DNA of 64,000 nt, taken from positions 10,395,501 to 10,459,500 of the forward strand of contig JAVHKY010000003.1 of assembly GCA_035079385.1 (NCBI GenBank), written 5' to 3'. A model generated the notes under the pieces. The model did no database searches. It was given only the letters and a program-made list of their open reading frames with translations, and was not told where the DNA came from. Shown here piece by piece: positions 29,201-44,200 of the stretch; position 1 is the stretch's first letter, and each line of letters begins with the position of its first letter. The position numbers were made by a program, and so were the translations under genes. Source of the DNA: Aspidiotus rigidus (Eukaryota > Arthropoda > Insecta > Hemiptera > Diaspididae).

Positions 29201-32200
29201 TGTTTTAAGCAATTAGTGCACGTTGAGATTTCACCCTAACCCGGCCTTTCTAATAAGGGAATTTCTTCTATAGGAGAGTGAGTTATTCATTTTCACTTCT
29301 TTAAATCCCTTCCGTAAAAATGTTAACAAAGAAAATTTTACTTGCAACAAATAATCTGATATCTCTCTGACTTGATGATGAAAAGAGTTTTGGAATCATA
29401 AAACGAACGAGAATAATCAGTATCTATACCCTCCTCGTATTGTCGTCACGGATGTGTTTCAGTATTCCCTTCCACTTTAAGATGAAAAAGTTTTTCAATT
29501 AATGTACAATTCTACTTTCTTAGTTGCTTTTACAAGAGTACTCTCGGGTGTTATACCATCATCAGTTGTTTCGCAACTGGTGAACAAGACCTTAAACATG
29601 AGTTTTTATAGAACTCATGTTTGAGGCCTTGTTCTCCAGTTGCGACACAACTGATGATTGGATAATATCCGAAAGTACTCTAATAAAGTAGAATTGTACA
29701 TTTGACAAACTTCTTCAATACATATCAGTGCCCTACTTACACCTTAGTCACTCAATAATGAGTTCCAATAACACTTTATGATGATTATTATAGAGTTAAC
29801 GAACATTTACACGTAATATGATGATGAACCAAGACCGGCATAAGCCTCACAATTCATAGAAAAGAAGATCAAAGGGTTCTGATCATAATTCGAGACACAT
29901 ACGTACCTTTCCGACAAGCTAGGACTTTTTGACTTCAATAAAGAGAGAGAGAGTAGGAATTTCCGTTTCAATTTTTATGATTCAATTTATTTGCGTCGCA
30001 GTCGCGCCAATCTGTCGTCCTGGCCAAGAGACAACGTACGGTGTCGGTCGCAACGAAGTAGTAGACGTCATTTGCGAAACCGAAGCGAACCCGACGAACC
30101 TGACTTTCATCTGGAAGTTTAAGAATACATCTGGGACTACGACTTTACCGTCTTCGCGTTTTGTAATCGAAGGTACAAGAAGTCAGGCGAAATTTAAGGC
30201 ACTCACCGAACTCGATTACGGATCATTGTCCTGCTGGGCTCGTAATGAGCTCGGTACGCAACTCGAACCTTGCGTTTATCACATCATTCCGGCAGGTAGT
30301 GTAAAAGCTTTTTATATAGCGTCGCGGCAACGTAAAGTTTCGCGGAAGGTAGATAGGAAAGACCGGAGGGAGAAATATTTGCTCGAATAATTACGATATT
30401 ATGTTTGTAGGTCGACCGGATCCCGTTTCAAATTGCACAATTATGAATCAAACGTACGACGGGTTAAGCATCAGTTGCGAAAGTGGTTTCGACGGTGGTC
30501 TCCCTCAAGAATTTGGCATGGAAGTTTACGATCTGTCCAGTAAGGAATTAATTCGAAATTCCACCGGAAGCGAGGCGATTTTCACGATTACCGGACTCGG
30601 CTCCGGTATCGAATACGATGTAAGACTGTACGCGTATAACGCGAAAGGGCCTAGCGCGATAGAATCCGTAAACGCGTTTACGTTGAAGTCACCGCAGAAA
30701 CATATAGGTAAGCATATTTATAATAAGTTTATGAAGAGGAACAGTTTTCTCGTTTGATAGGTACGAAAGATAAAAGTTGAAAACTGCACAAAAAGAATGA
30801 AAGTTTAAAAGTCGCGTATTGTACCTGCTAGTACTTAGTTGGAAATAATGAGAGTATATTGTTGTATATAACTACTGACGACGCCGACGAAGCTCCTTAT
30901 CAATAGAGGATTATGATGGAGCATCATTTTTCATCGCTATTAATATGAGTATTAAAAACTTCATTGTTGAAAGAGAACTCGCGGTTTGTTCTAAAACTTA
31001 GGGAGATTTCTTTCTGTTATATGTATAGTATTGTATATCAATGAGAAGGTCTACTTTTGCTGTTTTCAATTAATTAAGAACTTAGTGTGAGGAAAACTCG
31101 CTGCTCGACGAAACTTTATGATTCACGGGAGTCAAAGTTCGTTGTATGACAATTATAGAAATTCGAAAATATGCTTCGGAGCTGAAAATTCTCCCCAAAA
31201 AAATGATATGAAATATTTGAACCACGAACAGCAATGTGAGAAAAATATTATGCGTTGTAAGTGTAGGTAAGATATCCATACAAGTTATTATTAAATTATT
31301 TAATCATCATTTTTTCACCGTTTCTCTTAGCTTCTGTGAAAGTATAGCTTAATCCCTTCTATGTATTATACTACTTTCCTATCTTCTAATAGACTAACTT
31401 TATCGCATTGCTCATTTCTCAATACACGCCCTCGATTTTCTCGCATTTCTCGTATTCCATCTCTGTGAACATCTCAAAAGATACCTTTGACTCATCAGCA
31501 TTAAATCTTTTACTCTTTTTAAGTTGTCCACTCTACCCATATCCGGCTTAGTTTTACAATTATTCTAAAGATCTATAACAGTACCTTCTCATTCATCAGA
31601 AATATTATTGTCTTTGCAAAATTTCTCTATCCCTGTCTATAATTCGAACACAGCTCGAAAATTAGGGCCCGGAACGGTGTTACATGTTTCATCCCGCTGA
31701 CGTCACGGCGCGTTACAATTAGCAGAAAGCCTATGAATTGGGCCAAATGAACAATGTATCAATTCCCATAAGAAAGACATAGGGAGCAAGTTCATTACGC
31801 TACTGATAACTATCAAAAGTCCATTGACAACAGCTAAGAACCTTCAGTTTTGAGAATCTACAATTTCAATCACTAAGCCAGTGTTACTCAAAGTTTTCGA
31901 GACGTGAGCTACTTTTCAAAATTGGACATCTTTTGCCATCGACCGAAGTAAGAATCAGGGGTCGGACGCAACCCGACGCAAGTGTATTCCGTTTTTGGCC
32001 GTAATTTCTACAATCTCCAAAAGGTTGGCGATCGACCAAAAATGCTTTGACGATCGACGGTTTGAGGAACACTGGCACTGCACTAAGCTATTTTTCAGTT
32101 TATAACATAATGATTTCTTACGGGAGTCTAGAGTGAGTGCGTTTGCCCAAAACGACGGGATTTCTGCTGACGTAACCAGGGCTGTAGAAAGGGGTTAATT

Positions 32201-35200
32201 TTTCCCGTGTTTCTGAGGGAGTTTGCAGGGTTTGCGTTTCTTTTTGAAAGGTAATTGCGTGCGAAACATTTTTGAGGGCCCGCAGTTTTATTTCTCCTGG
32301 GCCTGGAAATCCTCTCAACGGCCCTGAACATGACTGGACGTCACAAGATGAAGATCCATTAAATATCATGAAAATATTTTTATATGTGAAGGATTAAATA
32401 TATTGGCTAAATACTAGAAATTTTTCAAAGTTCCTGAAGTAGATTAAGGCCACCCTACCTACGTCATCAGAGGGTCGAAATTCTAATCTAGTTTGTGCAT
32501 TTGTAGAAGCTTCTTAGCTTAGTGTCTTTGTATCAGCGTATTTTGCTCAATTTGCTAGTAGGGTATCTGGATTCTACTTTGGCTCAGAACTCGAAATTTT
32601 CTGAAGTCCCAATGACGTCATTAGACTCTCGGAACTCAAAATGTTTTCAAGACTCCACGACAACATCAAGAGGTTGACATTTTGGGTTGAAAATTCTCAT
32701 CGGGTTGATAACTTTGGCCACGCAGATATTTACTTCACATCTTATTCGCGTTTGGACCGGCCTGCAGTGGCGCAAATGTTGTTCCCGAAAACAGGATGAG
32801 GTTGTTATTCCCATAAGACTAATGTTGTTTCGTCAAGCTGTATCTGCGTTAATATGGAATTACAAGTATTGTTCGTAATAACTTTTTCAAACCTTCTTGA
32901 CCAGTACTACAAGATACAATAATCAAAACCACATAAAAACAGATTTTCTGTCGGTAAGTTCTGTAAACGGCCACCACAGTAAAGATAGAGGGCAACTCTT
33001 TCGCAGTCTAAACGCAATAAATACTTACTGTTGTTACCCAACCATCTTACACCACTGAAGTGCAGGGCCTAACCGTTAGTATGTATTTATGGCATCATCC
33101 CTCCTGGTATCGTTGGCACACTGGTGGTTTCAGAGATTAATTCAGGGTTCTTTCGTTTCCTTATGTCACGTCCTCAGGAGTTCTGTTATGTTTATTGGAT
33201 GAAAATCAGGAGCTTCACTTTCAACAATCTGGAAGCCTTAGGTTTAAAGATATATATTAACCCAGTATTCGGACGTTCCCGGGAATTCAATTTTGGACTG
33301 GGAACTCCCCGCTATTTTGCGGGACTGGGAATCCCATTGGGAATTCCCGGTCGATTCACATTCTACCTAGTTTTCTCATTATTTTGAGCCAACTACCTCT
33401 CTTTTTTATTTGGTAGGAGTAGAATGACGATGTTTTTGACAAAATAGTTCTAAACATTGTTTAGAACATAATTTAAAACACTATTTAAAAAAATTAGCCA
33501 AAAAACGTTTTTTCCTCATAAAAACATGTTTCTCCTCATAAAAACATGTTTTTCCTCTTAAAAACTTGTTCTTTCTAAAAAAAACCTTGTTTTTTTCTAA
33601 TCGGGAATTCAGGAATATTGAGAGCCGGGAACGGGAATGTCTATTCCCAGGATTTGGAACGGGAATTCCCCATCCGAACACTGTATTAACCAAATCATAC
33701 CGGCTCATAGCCTCAAGCCTTCGGATCAAATCATAATTTTCTATGCCATAAGTTTTAAATCGAAATTTATATTTTTGGCTTTTCCACGTTCTGTTGAATC
33801 CTTTAGAGTAGAGAGAAAATAAAAGATTAAGCCTAAGCTGTTAGCCTTGAGTTTTAAGCCGTATAATACTAGCATTATTTTTCCTGAATTTGCCTGTTAC
33901 GAGTACGTATTTTGTGACTTTGGATGACTCACAAATGATGTTAGTTGGATAGGATATTTTATTCGAAGACGTATTTTCAAACAAGCACTACTGTCATAGT
34001 GATTCTGTAAGAATTTTGAATTTTTCCTGACCTCTAAGATTCACCTGTAATTTATTGTTGTTAGAGGAAACAGTAAATTTAATTCAAAATATTATACGTG
34101 TTACGGTTTGCAAGCTTACTTTTTATATTCTTTTTTTGGCCACAACTCTTGGGTTTCCTCTTGCTCATACAGTTAACATTGTGTAGTATTTATTTTCACT
34201 TTCTCTTGTCTTCGTTTCTGTATCTAAGTAGTTATTTTCACTGTATCAAAAGTAAGTATATAAAATACAGTCGACAAAGGGTATAATAGTACTTACTACG
34301 TATATTTCATTCATATGGTGCCGGCTTTGTACGATATTTATGCTCTTCTGTGTTTTAGAACAAAGGCATCCAGCTGACAAATGCCGTATTTTGTGAAGTC
34401 GTTGTACAAGCGATATTAATGATTTATTACGATTAACTTTTTTCTCGGGAGAATTACCGCATTAACTGCGCGTGAAATTATTTCACATTTCAGCGCATTT
34501 ACCGTTTTATCTCGTTTTTCTTTCAAATTTTTTATTTCTATTTCATTTTTTCAGTCTGATCTGATATTTTGCTCTACGCGATCGCTGAAGTAGAGTAATT
34601 TCATAAAGAAACGATGCTCAAACTGATTCTCTTATCCTTATTTTGTAATGCAAAAACATAAACTGTCGACTACTTCACTCTTATTAGAAGAATCAATTCG
34701 ATTTTGTCCCTTACTCTTCCTTAAACCAAATTGACCGAAACTTTTTTATTCTCAAAGTCTTGGTCGAAATTGCGTCGACTGCTCTTAAAATAACCCATTC
34801 GATGATGACCCTTCGGAGAACTTTTATTATTATTATTTTTCATAATTATGTATTCAACATCCATAGGTATCTCAAACAAACATTATAATCAGAGCCCGGA
34901 TTTCTCGGCATTTGCCAAATCATCTTAGTGTGATACAAAAGTACGTATTGGGGGTACTAGAGACTACGGGGAAAAATTCATTTTGCCGAAAATTGCCAAA
35001 AATGGAATAAATGCCAAAAACGGGGTTAAAAGCCAAATAATAACCATTAATTTTTGTTTGAATATTGTCTAAAATTATAAAATTACGGACAAAATTTGCT
35101 TAATTTTGCTCAAAATTCAGCAATTTTGATGAAAATGGGACAGTTTTTTTGAAAATATTATTTTTAGTTCAAAGTTGAAAAATTATAAATTTTGATTGAA

Positions 35201-38200
35201 AAATTGCTGGAATTTTTTATTGCTGAGTTTAAGCCCCAAGAATCGTTTATTTTGGCCAAAATGACGTGATTTTGGTCGTAAATTGAATAATTCTGATCGT
35301 GAATTTTTAAAAGCACTGAAAACGCGTAGTTTTTTTATTTTTATCTTTTTTTTAATGCTGAAAATTCAACATTAGGTGCCGACACTTTTAATTTTTAGTG
35401 CCGAAAAATCCGGGCTCTGATTATATTAATAAGACAATTTTAAAAATGAAAAAAGAAAAAACGGCTCTTCCCGCACAGTGTAAATACGAAAAAAAAAAAA
35501 AAAAATTTTATTATGGTAATGACGTTTCGAGTAAACGAAGAGTACAAGTTTACTCGAAACGTCATTACCATAATAAATTTTTTTTTTTTTTTTTTCGTAT
35601 TTACACTGTGCGGGAAGAGCCGTTTTTTCTTTTTTCTATATGAATAAACCTTGCACGCAAAAATAAATATATTTATTTTAAAAAAGAACAAATTTTTATG
35701 AAGGTGCAACACTATTGATGAAACTAATTTGAACATAATTACATTGATTTTTGAACCGATAATTGAAAATTAGAAATAATAATAATTTTAATTCATAAGA
35801 ATAATAATATAACAATAATAAAAAAATTAGTATTTCTCAACATATATATGAGGCACAGTCAGACAAATCAAACCTTTTGAGTTGGACAATTTTTTTATGC
35901 AACATTCAACTTTTGAAGACGCTTTAGAGTATAAGCTCATTGGAAAGCACTATTAAAATCGCAAAAAAAAAATGTTCAAAAGTTGAATGTTGCATAAAAA
36001 AAATTTTCTGACTCAAGGTTGTATTTCTCTGACTGCGCCTCATATTAGAATTAATTAATATTCAAAAATAAAAATCAACGATTAAAATTAAACTCAGTAT
36101 AGGAGAAAAAAAATTCATTTTTATTAAATAAAAATAAAAAATATGTTCTTTAATTAGTAATTTTATTATATCTGATTTGAATTGTAATAAACCAATAAAT
36201 AAAACTTTATTAGGGCCATAACGAAATTAAATTATTCTAATCATTTTTCGTTTGATAAATTAAAAAAAAAATCTTATTCTATATATATAATATTAAGAAA
36301 AGAAAACCTATAGATAATTTAATTTATCAATAATTTAAATTCCAAATTGAAATTATAATGATATTAAATTTTCCAATTCAAGAACCAAGTTTTGCCTCAC
36401 CCAATAATCTCGAATCGGCGGGCAATATGTACTTATTAAAATTAAAATTTGATTTAAAAATAAGTTGAAATTCAATTTTAAATCTTCATAATTATTTTTT
36501 TAATAATTAAAAATTTTACCAATTTTTAAATTAAGTAATGCATCATTAATAATTCAAGTTTAAGCTAATTGAATAGTTTTTTTTTTTTTTTTTTCGTTAT
36601 ATTTATCAACAAATTAATAATTTCAAGTCTACTTAAAGAGCCAAGAAACATATTAACTTTGCGAGCTTTCTCAAGGGTTTTTTCCAGGACATTTTGTATC
36701 GCTTAAGTGTACTTTACTTGAGATAAGTTTCTTGTATGAGGATATGGGAGTAAGTCTTGACGACTCAACTCTTAAAATATCGGGTACAGGAAATATTACA
36801 TAGTTATCATTATAATTTACGGTGCAGTGACTAAAGTATTTGCGAACTGACATTCCATCAACCCTCAACCTACAAGAGAGCTTTTGAATATAAGTGAATG
36901 TATCAGCTTTGGAATCATCCAACCAATAGGGCTCTTCCATCGTTGCACATTGCATATCAATTTCCCTGATTGTTATCGTAGTGGCAGTGTAAATAACATT
37001 GCTCTTGTGTGTAGAACTGATTGCATACATCAAAACCATAAAGGTGTTGCGTTACATAAGAGCAATGTTATTTACACTGCCACTATGATATGAATCAGGG
37101 GAATTGATATGCTGTATGCAATACCTCTGCTATGGTAGTAAAACAATTAGAGGCGATGAAACATGATGTTCTCTCAGCTCTCAATGTGCAGATACTTCTT
37201 GGAGGAATAGTTGATCTTTACAGTTCTGACAGATTGAGTATTTTCCGCTATTTTATTGTCTCTAGGTATCACTCCCACGGAACTAGATCTCACATCTCTA
37301 ACAGGACTCTGTATCGCTGGAGGTGTGGCGTCTTTCTTTTTGGTATGTATATTACTGTTCCTGAAAGTGCGTTGTCGTTCGTCGTCGGTTAAGAAATTGG
37401 ATAAAAATGATCTCAACAAACAATGTAGCACTATCGTCGAGAATACAGAAAAAGATCCGGATATCATTCCTCATAACGAAGGTGAGTGTGTACAAATTTT
37501 GTCCTGTTCTTCATTATTTTTGTACGTTAAACTAGAATAATTCTTTTTTTCGTTTTCGGTGAACGTTTTGTCGCTTCCTGACCCACATTGAAAGTGAAGA
37601 AATGTATAACAAGTTTTTAAAAACTTTTTGAACCTATAATTTTTATTTTTTAGTCAGCCTCCTCGATGATATCATTCGTTGGCGAATTCATTTCATTACT
37701 TTCCGCTTTTTATCTGCTTCTATTTTTCCACCTTCATTTCTTTCCTCCTCTACTTTTTGTCGAGAAAAAGAAAAATGAATAAGTATCGAAACCAAATTAA
37801 GGTTCACTTCGCGTGAGATATTTAAATAAAAGTACGCCACGCGTAGATAACTGTATAAAATTGTCGATCGAAAAGAATTTGATTTTACTATCTAGTGATT
37901 CGGTTGCTGCGTGAAAAAGCTCTTGAAATTCAAACAAAAAGCGAGACAGTCGAATGGATACCTACTCGTTTTTTCGTGATACATCATTTTCTCTCTTCTG
38001 CTGCGCTGCATCCTTACTACCATTTCTTTTCTTTTTTTTATTATTTCGTATTCAAACGTAACTCTAACTTACTTTTTTTGCGTCGTGTAGCGGGTGAAAG
38101 CTCACACTACGCTACGTAAAGAGATTTAATGATTGTAATTTGGTGTTTGATTTGTATGTTTTCCTGGTAACAGAATATCTAGACGAAGACGAGAGAGCAT

Positions 38201-41200
38201 TCGAAAGGTTGAATAACAGCACAAGATTCTTTGGGGTCCAATGTGTTCGCGACAGTTACATGTTACCAAAAGTAAGTCATTAAAACATTACCCATCGTAT
38301 ATGGAATTCATAAATCTTATCTTCTTGATACTAAAGAAAAATTGAAGTAATTATAAATGCCTTTACTATCAAAAAAAAAATCTAGAAAGTTTGAGCTCGA
38401 GAACGCTCCATCCGAGGGTTGATTAAAATTTGATCCTTCCCAATCATTTTACTACCTATTATTAGGAGCTTTCTCTATGGGTTGGAGTGAACTTCAACGT
38501 AATACGTGTACTACCCACTCCTCTTTCTCAGTGCGGAGTGTTCAGAATAGAATAGCGATACACTTCTTTGACTTTAAAGTATATGAGAGTAAAGTTGGGT
38601 TTACTCTCCAACGAACTTTTACAGTCTATAATCGCAACTACTATAGCACTCGAAAAGTTACATCATTCGCGCAAAGCTAGTCTGCACTGCAATGTACGCC
38701 TGGTATTATAAAGTATTATACATAGCAAGAAGAGGGCGCGAATAGAAATAGCAATATATAGAGCAATAATAAAAGCGGCAATCACACATTGCTTTAACCG
38801 TATAATTTCATTACCAAACTAGTGTTCGTTACACACTCGCACACAGTCTACCGTAAGGTTATATGAAAAAAAATATATATACGTACCGGTAAAGTATACA
38901 TTTGGCGTTATTAAAATTCGAATAGTGTACAAAGAATGAACATCTAACATAAAAGTTTTACATCGACTACTCTACTAGTAAAGTGTTTGGATAGTGCTAG
39001 TCTTCGTCGGAGGGAGACCTTTATTATGCGTTAGTTAAATCGTAAAAGTCACTAACTCGCATTAGGTCGTAAGAGTCCACGATAGCGATAACGGATTTTC
39101 GTTTCATTTCATTTTCTTTCTCCTGCGGCTCTGACTGGCGAGAGATTTATCGAGAAAATTGAACGCATATACATAAGAGAAAAGCGATACGTGCCGTTGG
39201 GAAGTATCGAATTACAATTTCACTTAGCGCGGTCTCTTCTGCCATCGCCGTATACACAATCTTTATCGTCGCCTTTGATTATGTCAAAGCGATTGTTAAG
39301 TTCGACAAAATAGCGAAAGTTCTCGGGTACTTTTCCTCCGCCGCCGTCTAATCCGGACGCGTAAATGTTTTTACAACTTTGTAATATAAACTTGTCTTAT
39401 CGATTAGCTATTGTGCTGCACGCTTTTTTGACTTCTGTGCAAACCTCGCACTAATGTGAGACAACCCGGTCTGGATCATCGGAGGTGGCTTACCTGGAAC
39501 ATTCAAGGTGGTTATTCTGGGACATCATGAGTGGTTTTTCTGAAACATCAGAGGCGGTTTCAACAGGAAACCTGTTCTATGGAGGGTCTTTTTAAAAATT
39601 TTGGCGTTGCAACATCTGCCGTTGCCGTGCGCTGTCCGGCAAAAACTGAACTATCCTAATAAAGGAATTACTCTCAGAAAAATGTTGGGTCAATGTCACC
39701 AGCCCCCCCAAAGTCGAATATTCACCCGAAAATAGTGTGAATCGTTTGTTCTGCGTTTGTTCCGGTTTGTTCCACCCTTGTTTCTGTTTGTTCCAACCCC
39801 CATCCCCATGAAACAGTGTGTGCGGTTAGTGACACGACAGCCCCCCATGTCGAATTTTCACCCCAAAATAGTGTGAGTCGTCTGTTCTACGTTTGTTCCG
39901 TTTTGTTCCACCCTTATTTCTGTTTGTTCCAACCCCCATTTTCATGAAACAGTGTGCGGGGCTAGTGATACAATAGCTCCCCCCTCCCATTTCAAATTTA
40001 GACCCCAAAATAGTATGTATCATTTGTTTTACGTTTGTTCCGGTTTGTTCCACCCTTATTTCTGTTTGTTCCAACCCCCATCCCCATGAAACAGTGTGCG
40101 GGGTTAGTGACACGACAAGCCCCCCATGTCGAATTTTCACCCCAAAATAGTGTGAATCGTTTGTTCTACGTTTGTTCCGGTTTGTTCCACCCTCATTTCT
40201 GTTTGTTCCAACCCCCATTTGCATGAAACAGTGTGCGCTCTAGTGATACAATAGCCCCTCCCCCCCATTTCAAATTTAGACCCCAAAATAGTATGAATCA
40301 TTTGTTTTACATTTGTTCCGGTTTGTTCCACCCTCATTTCTGTTTGTTCCAACCCCCATTTGTATGAAACAGTGTGCGGGGTTAGTGACACGACAGCCCA
40401 GGAAATTTAACGAGGAACAACTTTTGTTCGAAACATTTTTTGACAAAATTTCAATTTCACGAGTTATAATTTTTGGGAGGTTTGAACCCCCATAAAAAAA
40501 GAAGGTCCGGTGGAAAAATGCGGGATTTTTAGTAGGTTGTTCAGGACCACATCCTGAACTATTTTCAGCAGAAAAACGTTTGCTCCAGCAAAATATTTTT
40601 TTTTCAATATCGCTGTAATTTGCCTACACTAAATTCAAGTTTTTCAAACACTGCTCCAGACAGTTTTTGGATCCAAGTTGGTATAACTCACGATTATTTT
40701 TGTCCACAGCTCATGAAATCTCTCGTATTAACTATGTTAATTGAAACGAACAAGACTCCTGCTCTATAGTAGATTTTTCACTTTCGATAATTTATTTTGT
40801 TCGAAAAAGTCGACCGTTATTTTTGCATCTCGTCCTTTCAACCTGCAATTTTAAATTTCTAGTATTGCCTCTTAGCTACGACTTATATACTATAACAACT
40901 ATCAACCGAGAAACGGATCAATCTCGTATTCGAGACGTTACCTCGTACGTCTGTATAAGTGGGAAAGACGATTAATTGTTTTCAAAAGCATTCAGGCTCA
41001 AACGAAATAGTTTGAAGAAAATAAATTAGAGAAAAAAAAAAGATAGTGAAAAAAAAAACCAAAGAAGAGAAATGTGTTTTTACGGGATTTAGTATCGAGT
41101 TAGCGGGAGAGAAAACGTTTTAATGACCCTTCTTCGTTTGGATTTCGATTCTAGAATTTAGGGTTTATAAAAAGAGTAAGCGAAGAAAGAACTATTTTCG

Positions 41201-44200
41201 AAAAAGTATATTCCTGAACACACATAAATATATATCTATATACGAACATATACGTAAGTATTGTATGTGCTTAGTGGTGGTGTTCGGTGATATATAGGCA
41301 CTCTGCAAAAAAGTTATCTTTCGTTCAATAATAATTTAGCGTAACAGCTGGTTACGCACAAACGAGCACATTTTGCTAACTAGGTTACTACTACATTGAG
41401 AAACAATTTTTAAACGAATCTTAGTACAGTGATCCCGATAGTATATGGGCAATACAAGGGGATTTTTTAACATGTAAGCTTTGAATGTGAAGAGAACTTC
41501 GGTTGTCGACGAGACAAGAAAGGGCAAAAGCATATCAAATGAGGATGTGTGGAAGAGTGAGAAGTACTACACTCGCAAAGACATTTTACATATGTACCTC
41601 AAATAAGGTTGTGACTCGTTTCGATCGAAGACCATTATCAAACTGAAGTTAAAAATATCGAATCACGAATACAAATATGAAAATGAAAAAACGACGGCTT
41701 CCTTAACGAAGTTAAACGAGGAACGCAGGGAACCTGTTTTATGAGTCAAATAGGATTTGGTATTGAAAATTCAAGGAAGCCTAGACCTAGATAAAGCTAG
41801 TATAAAGAAGGCCTAGACGTAAAATAAGCCTAGTATAATGTAGTTTGAAAGTCCAAGTTTTTCTCAAATCTCGAGCTATTTATGATAGGAGGGAGACTTG
41901 GGAAAATTTGTCCTCTATCATATATAGCTCGAGAGTCAAAAGTTTTCCAAGTCCCTCTTCTATCATATATAGCTCGAGAGTCGAAATTTTTTCTAAGTCC
42001 CTCTCCTATCATATATGGCTCGAGGGTCGAAATTTTTTCCAAGTCCCCCTCCTATAACATATTCTCGAGAGTCGAAATTTTTCTAAGTTTTTCGCTGGAC
42101 GGCGCACGGCGGACGGCGCACGCCAGATTTCTCAAATAGCCCCCCATAAAACAGGTTCCCTGTCAAAAGATGAAAAAACAAAAATACAAAAAAGTCATGA
42201 TTAGCGTTGATCGTGTTCGTGAACGTCATTAGCAAGTGTGGGTGTCCTCATTTACTATGATGAAGCTATTAATCAAAAAGGGTTTTTCAATTGTACAAAT
42301 CTACTTTATTAGTTGCTTTTACAAAAGTTCTTTCAGGTGTTATCCCATCATCAGTTGTGTCGCAACTGGAGAACAAGGCCTTAACCATGAGTTTTTATAG
42401 TATAACACTGTGATCTTATCGGCTATAACAATGCTGTGTTGTGATTGGTTCACTTCTTGGAAAGTTATTCTTACAATAATATGACATTGTGTACTTATTG
42501 GCTAAAACATACTGCTTTGTGATTGCTTCAATCTATTGTTCTAAATGTTGCGTTTCTATTGGCTACCTGGATTCTTGCCGTCCCATTGGTTGGCTCCGTT
42601 CTTCTTCTCTCGTCCAATCACCAGGCCGAATAATTTTTCGCTCTCAAATGTGATTACATTGTTCAAGAGGCAGGCTTTCTCCCTCTTGGGTTTTGCAACC
42701 TCCATTTGTTCCCAGAGTTTTCTTCTCTTTGTGCGATTCTCTACGTGTATGACTTCAGATATTCCCTCTCCATCATGGTTTTCCTCGTTACAGTGTTTCC
42801 CAAACAGTGACTTGCCATCTTCTTTCTCCCTCGACGTTTTGTGCTCCTTTCTCCTGATCTCAAACTTTCTCCCAGTCTCACCGATATAGATCCCCTCGCA
42901 CTGTTCAAAACTGAGCTTGTACACTCCGCTCAAGCTTTCCTTGTCCTTTTGTTCCGTCTGGTCATTGCTGATTCTCTTCAACATGGGTTGGTTATTCTGG
43001 ATACCCACATTCACATCGTAGCCATTGAACGCCTTTATCACCTTGTTTGTGTACTTTCCTATATATGGTATCGATCTGGAGTACTTTCTCACTATGTCAC
43101 CATCAATTCCTTCCTTTGTTTCCATTTCCTCAAAGACTCCATCCACCACACCTCTTTAGTTTTTGTGATCTGCTTTACTATCTCGATCTCTTTCCTCTTC
43201 TCCTTGTTGTTCTTGAGGATAGAAATTGCCCGATAGCAGTAGTTCTGGATTATCGCTAACTTGTGCCTGGGGTGTTGGTAGGAGTCATTTGGAATGATGG
43301 TGTCAGTATGCGTCGGCTTCCTGTACATTTTGTATATTCTATCCTATTGTTCTCAATCGTGAGTGTAAGGTCCAAATAGTTGATGGTCTCATTGTCTTTT
43401 TCCACTGTGAATTTGATACTCTCATTCATCGCGTTCATTTCTGAAAGGAATAGATCCACCTGTCTATCAGTGCCTGACCACACAATTAGGATATCATCTA
43501 CATATCTGGCCCAGTGTTTGATCGAGTTTCTGAACTTACTGCCCTTCAATATCTTGTTCTCCATATCATTCATGAATATCTCCGCCAGTATTGGTGATAG
43601 TGGTGATCCCATCGCAAGTCCCCTTTCCTGACTGTAGAACCTGTTAATGAAGCGGCAGTAATTCTGGCTCAAGATCTCCACCATGTTGGCGTACTTCGAC
43701 CCATCGGGGTTCCCATGGTATCTGTTGTTTTTGAGCAGAGTGAGAAGTTCCTCCTTCGGTATGGTACCAAACATATTAGTCACATCGAAGGATATCAGCT
43801 CGTCGTTACTCCTGATTTCCAACTTGTCCAGTTGCTCAATCAGCTCTCCGTTGTTTCTGATACTTCGTCTGGGTGCAAACTGGTAGTTTTCTTTCAGGAA
43901 TGTGGCTACGATCTTTGCTATCTTGTAGCATGGTGATTGAATGCTGTTGACCAGGGGTCTCATTGGACGGTTTGCTTTGTGGAGTTTGACAAGTCCCTTG
44001 AGTTTTGGTGCAACCGGGTTCATCTCAAGCGTCCTTCCACTGCCGGGTACATTGTTCCGTTTCAACACAGCTTTCAGGTCATCTTGGTATTTCCGTGTTG
44101 GGTCCCTTGCCAGCTGTTGGTATCCATTAACTGCGACGTACGACTCCACTTTTTGGGTGTAGTACTCCTTCTCCATTGCCACTACCGTGCTGCCCTTGTC

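Noticed and set aside
29929..30001. Upstream Met as start of an Ig protein
   Set aside because: The Ig exon begins at 30002 after an AG acceptor in the phase required by the previous exon; the upstream frame is intron.
39826..40391. Overlapping long open frames rich in Asn/Arg/Thr
   Set aside because: They follow the satellite monomers on both strands and have no independent coding evidence.
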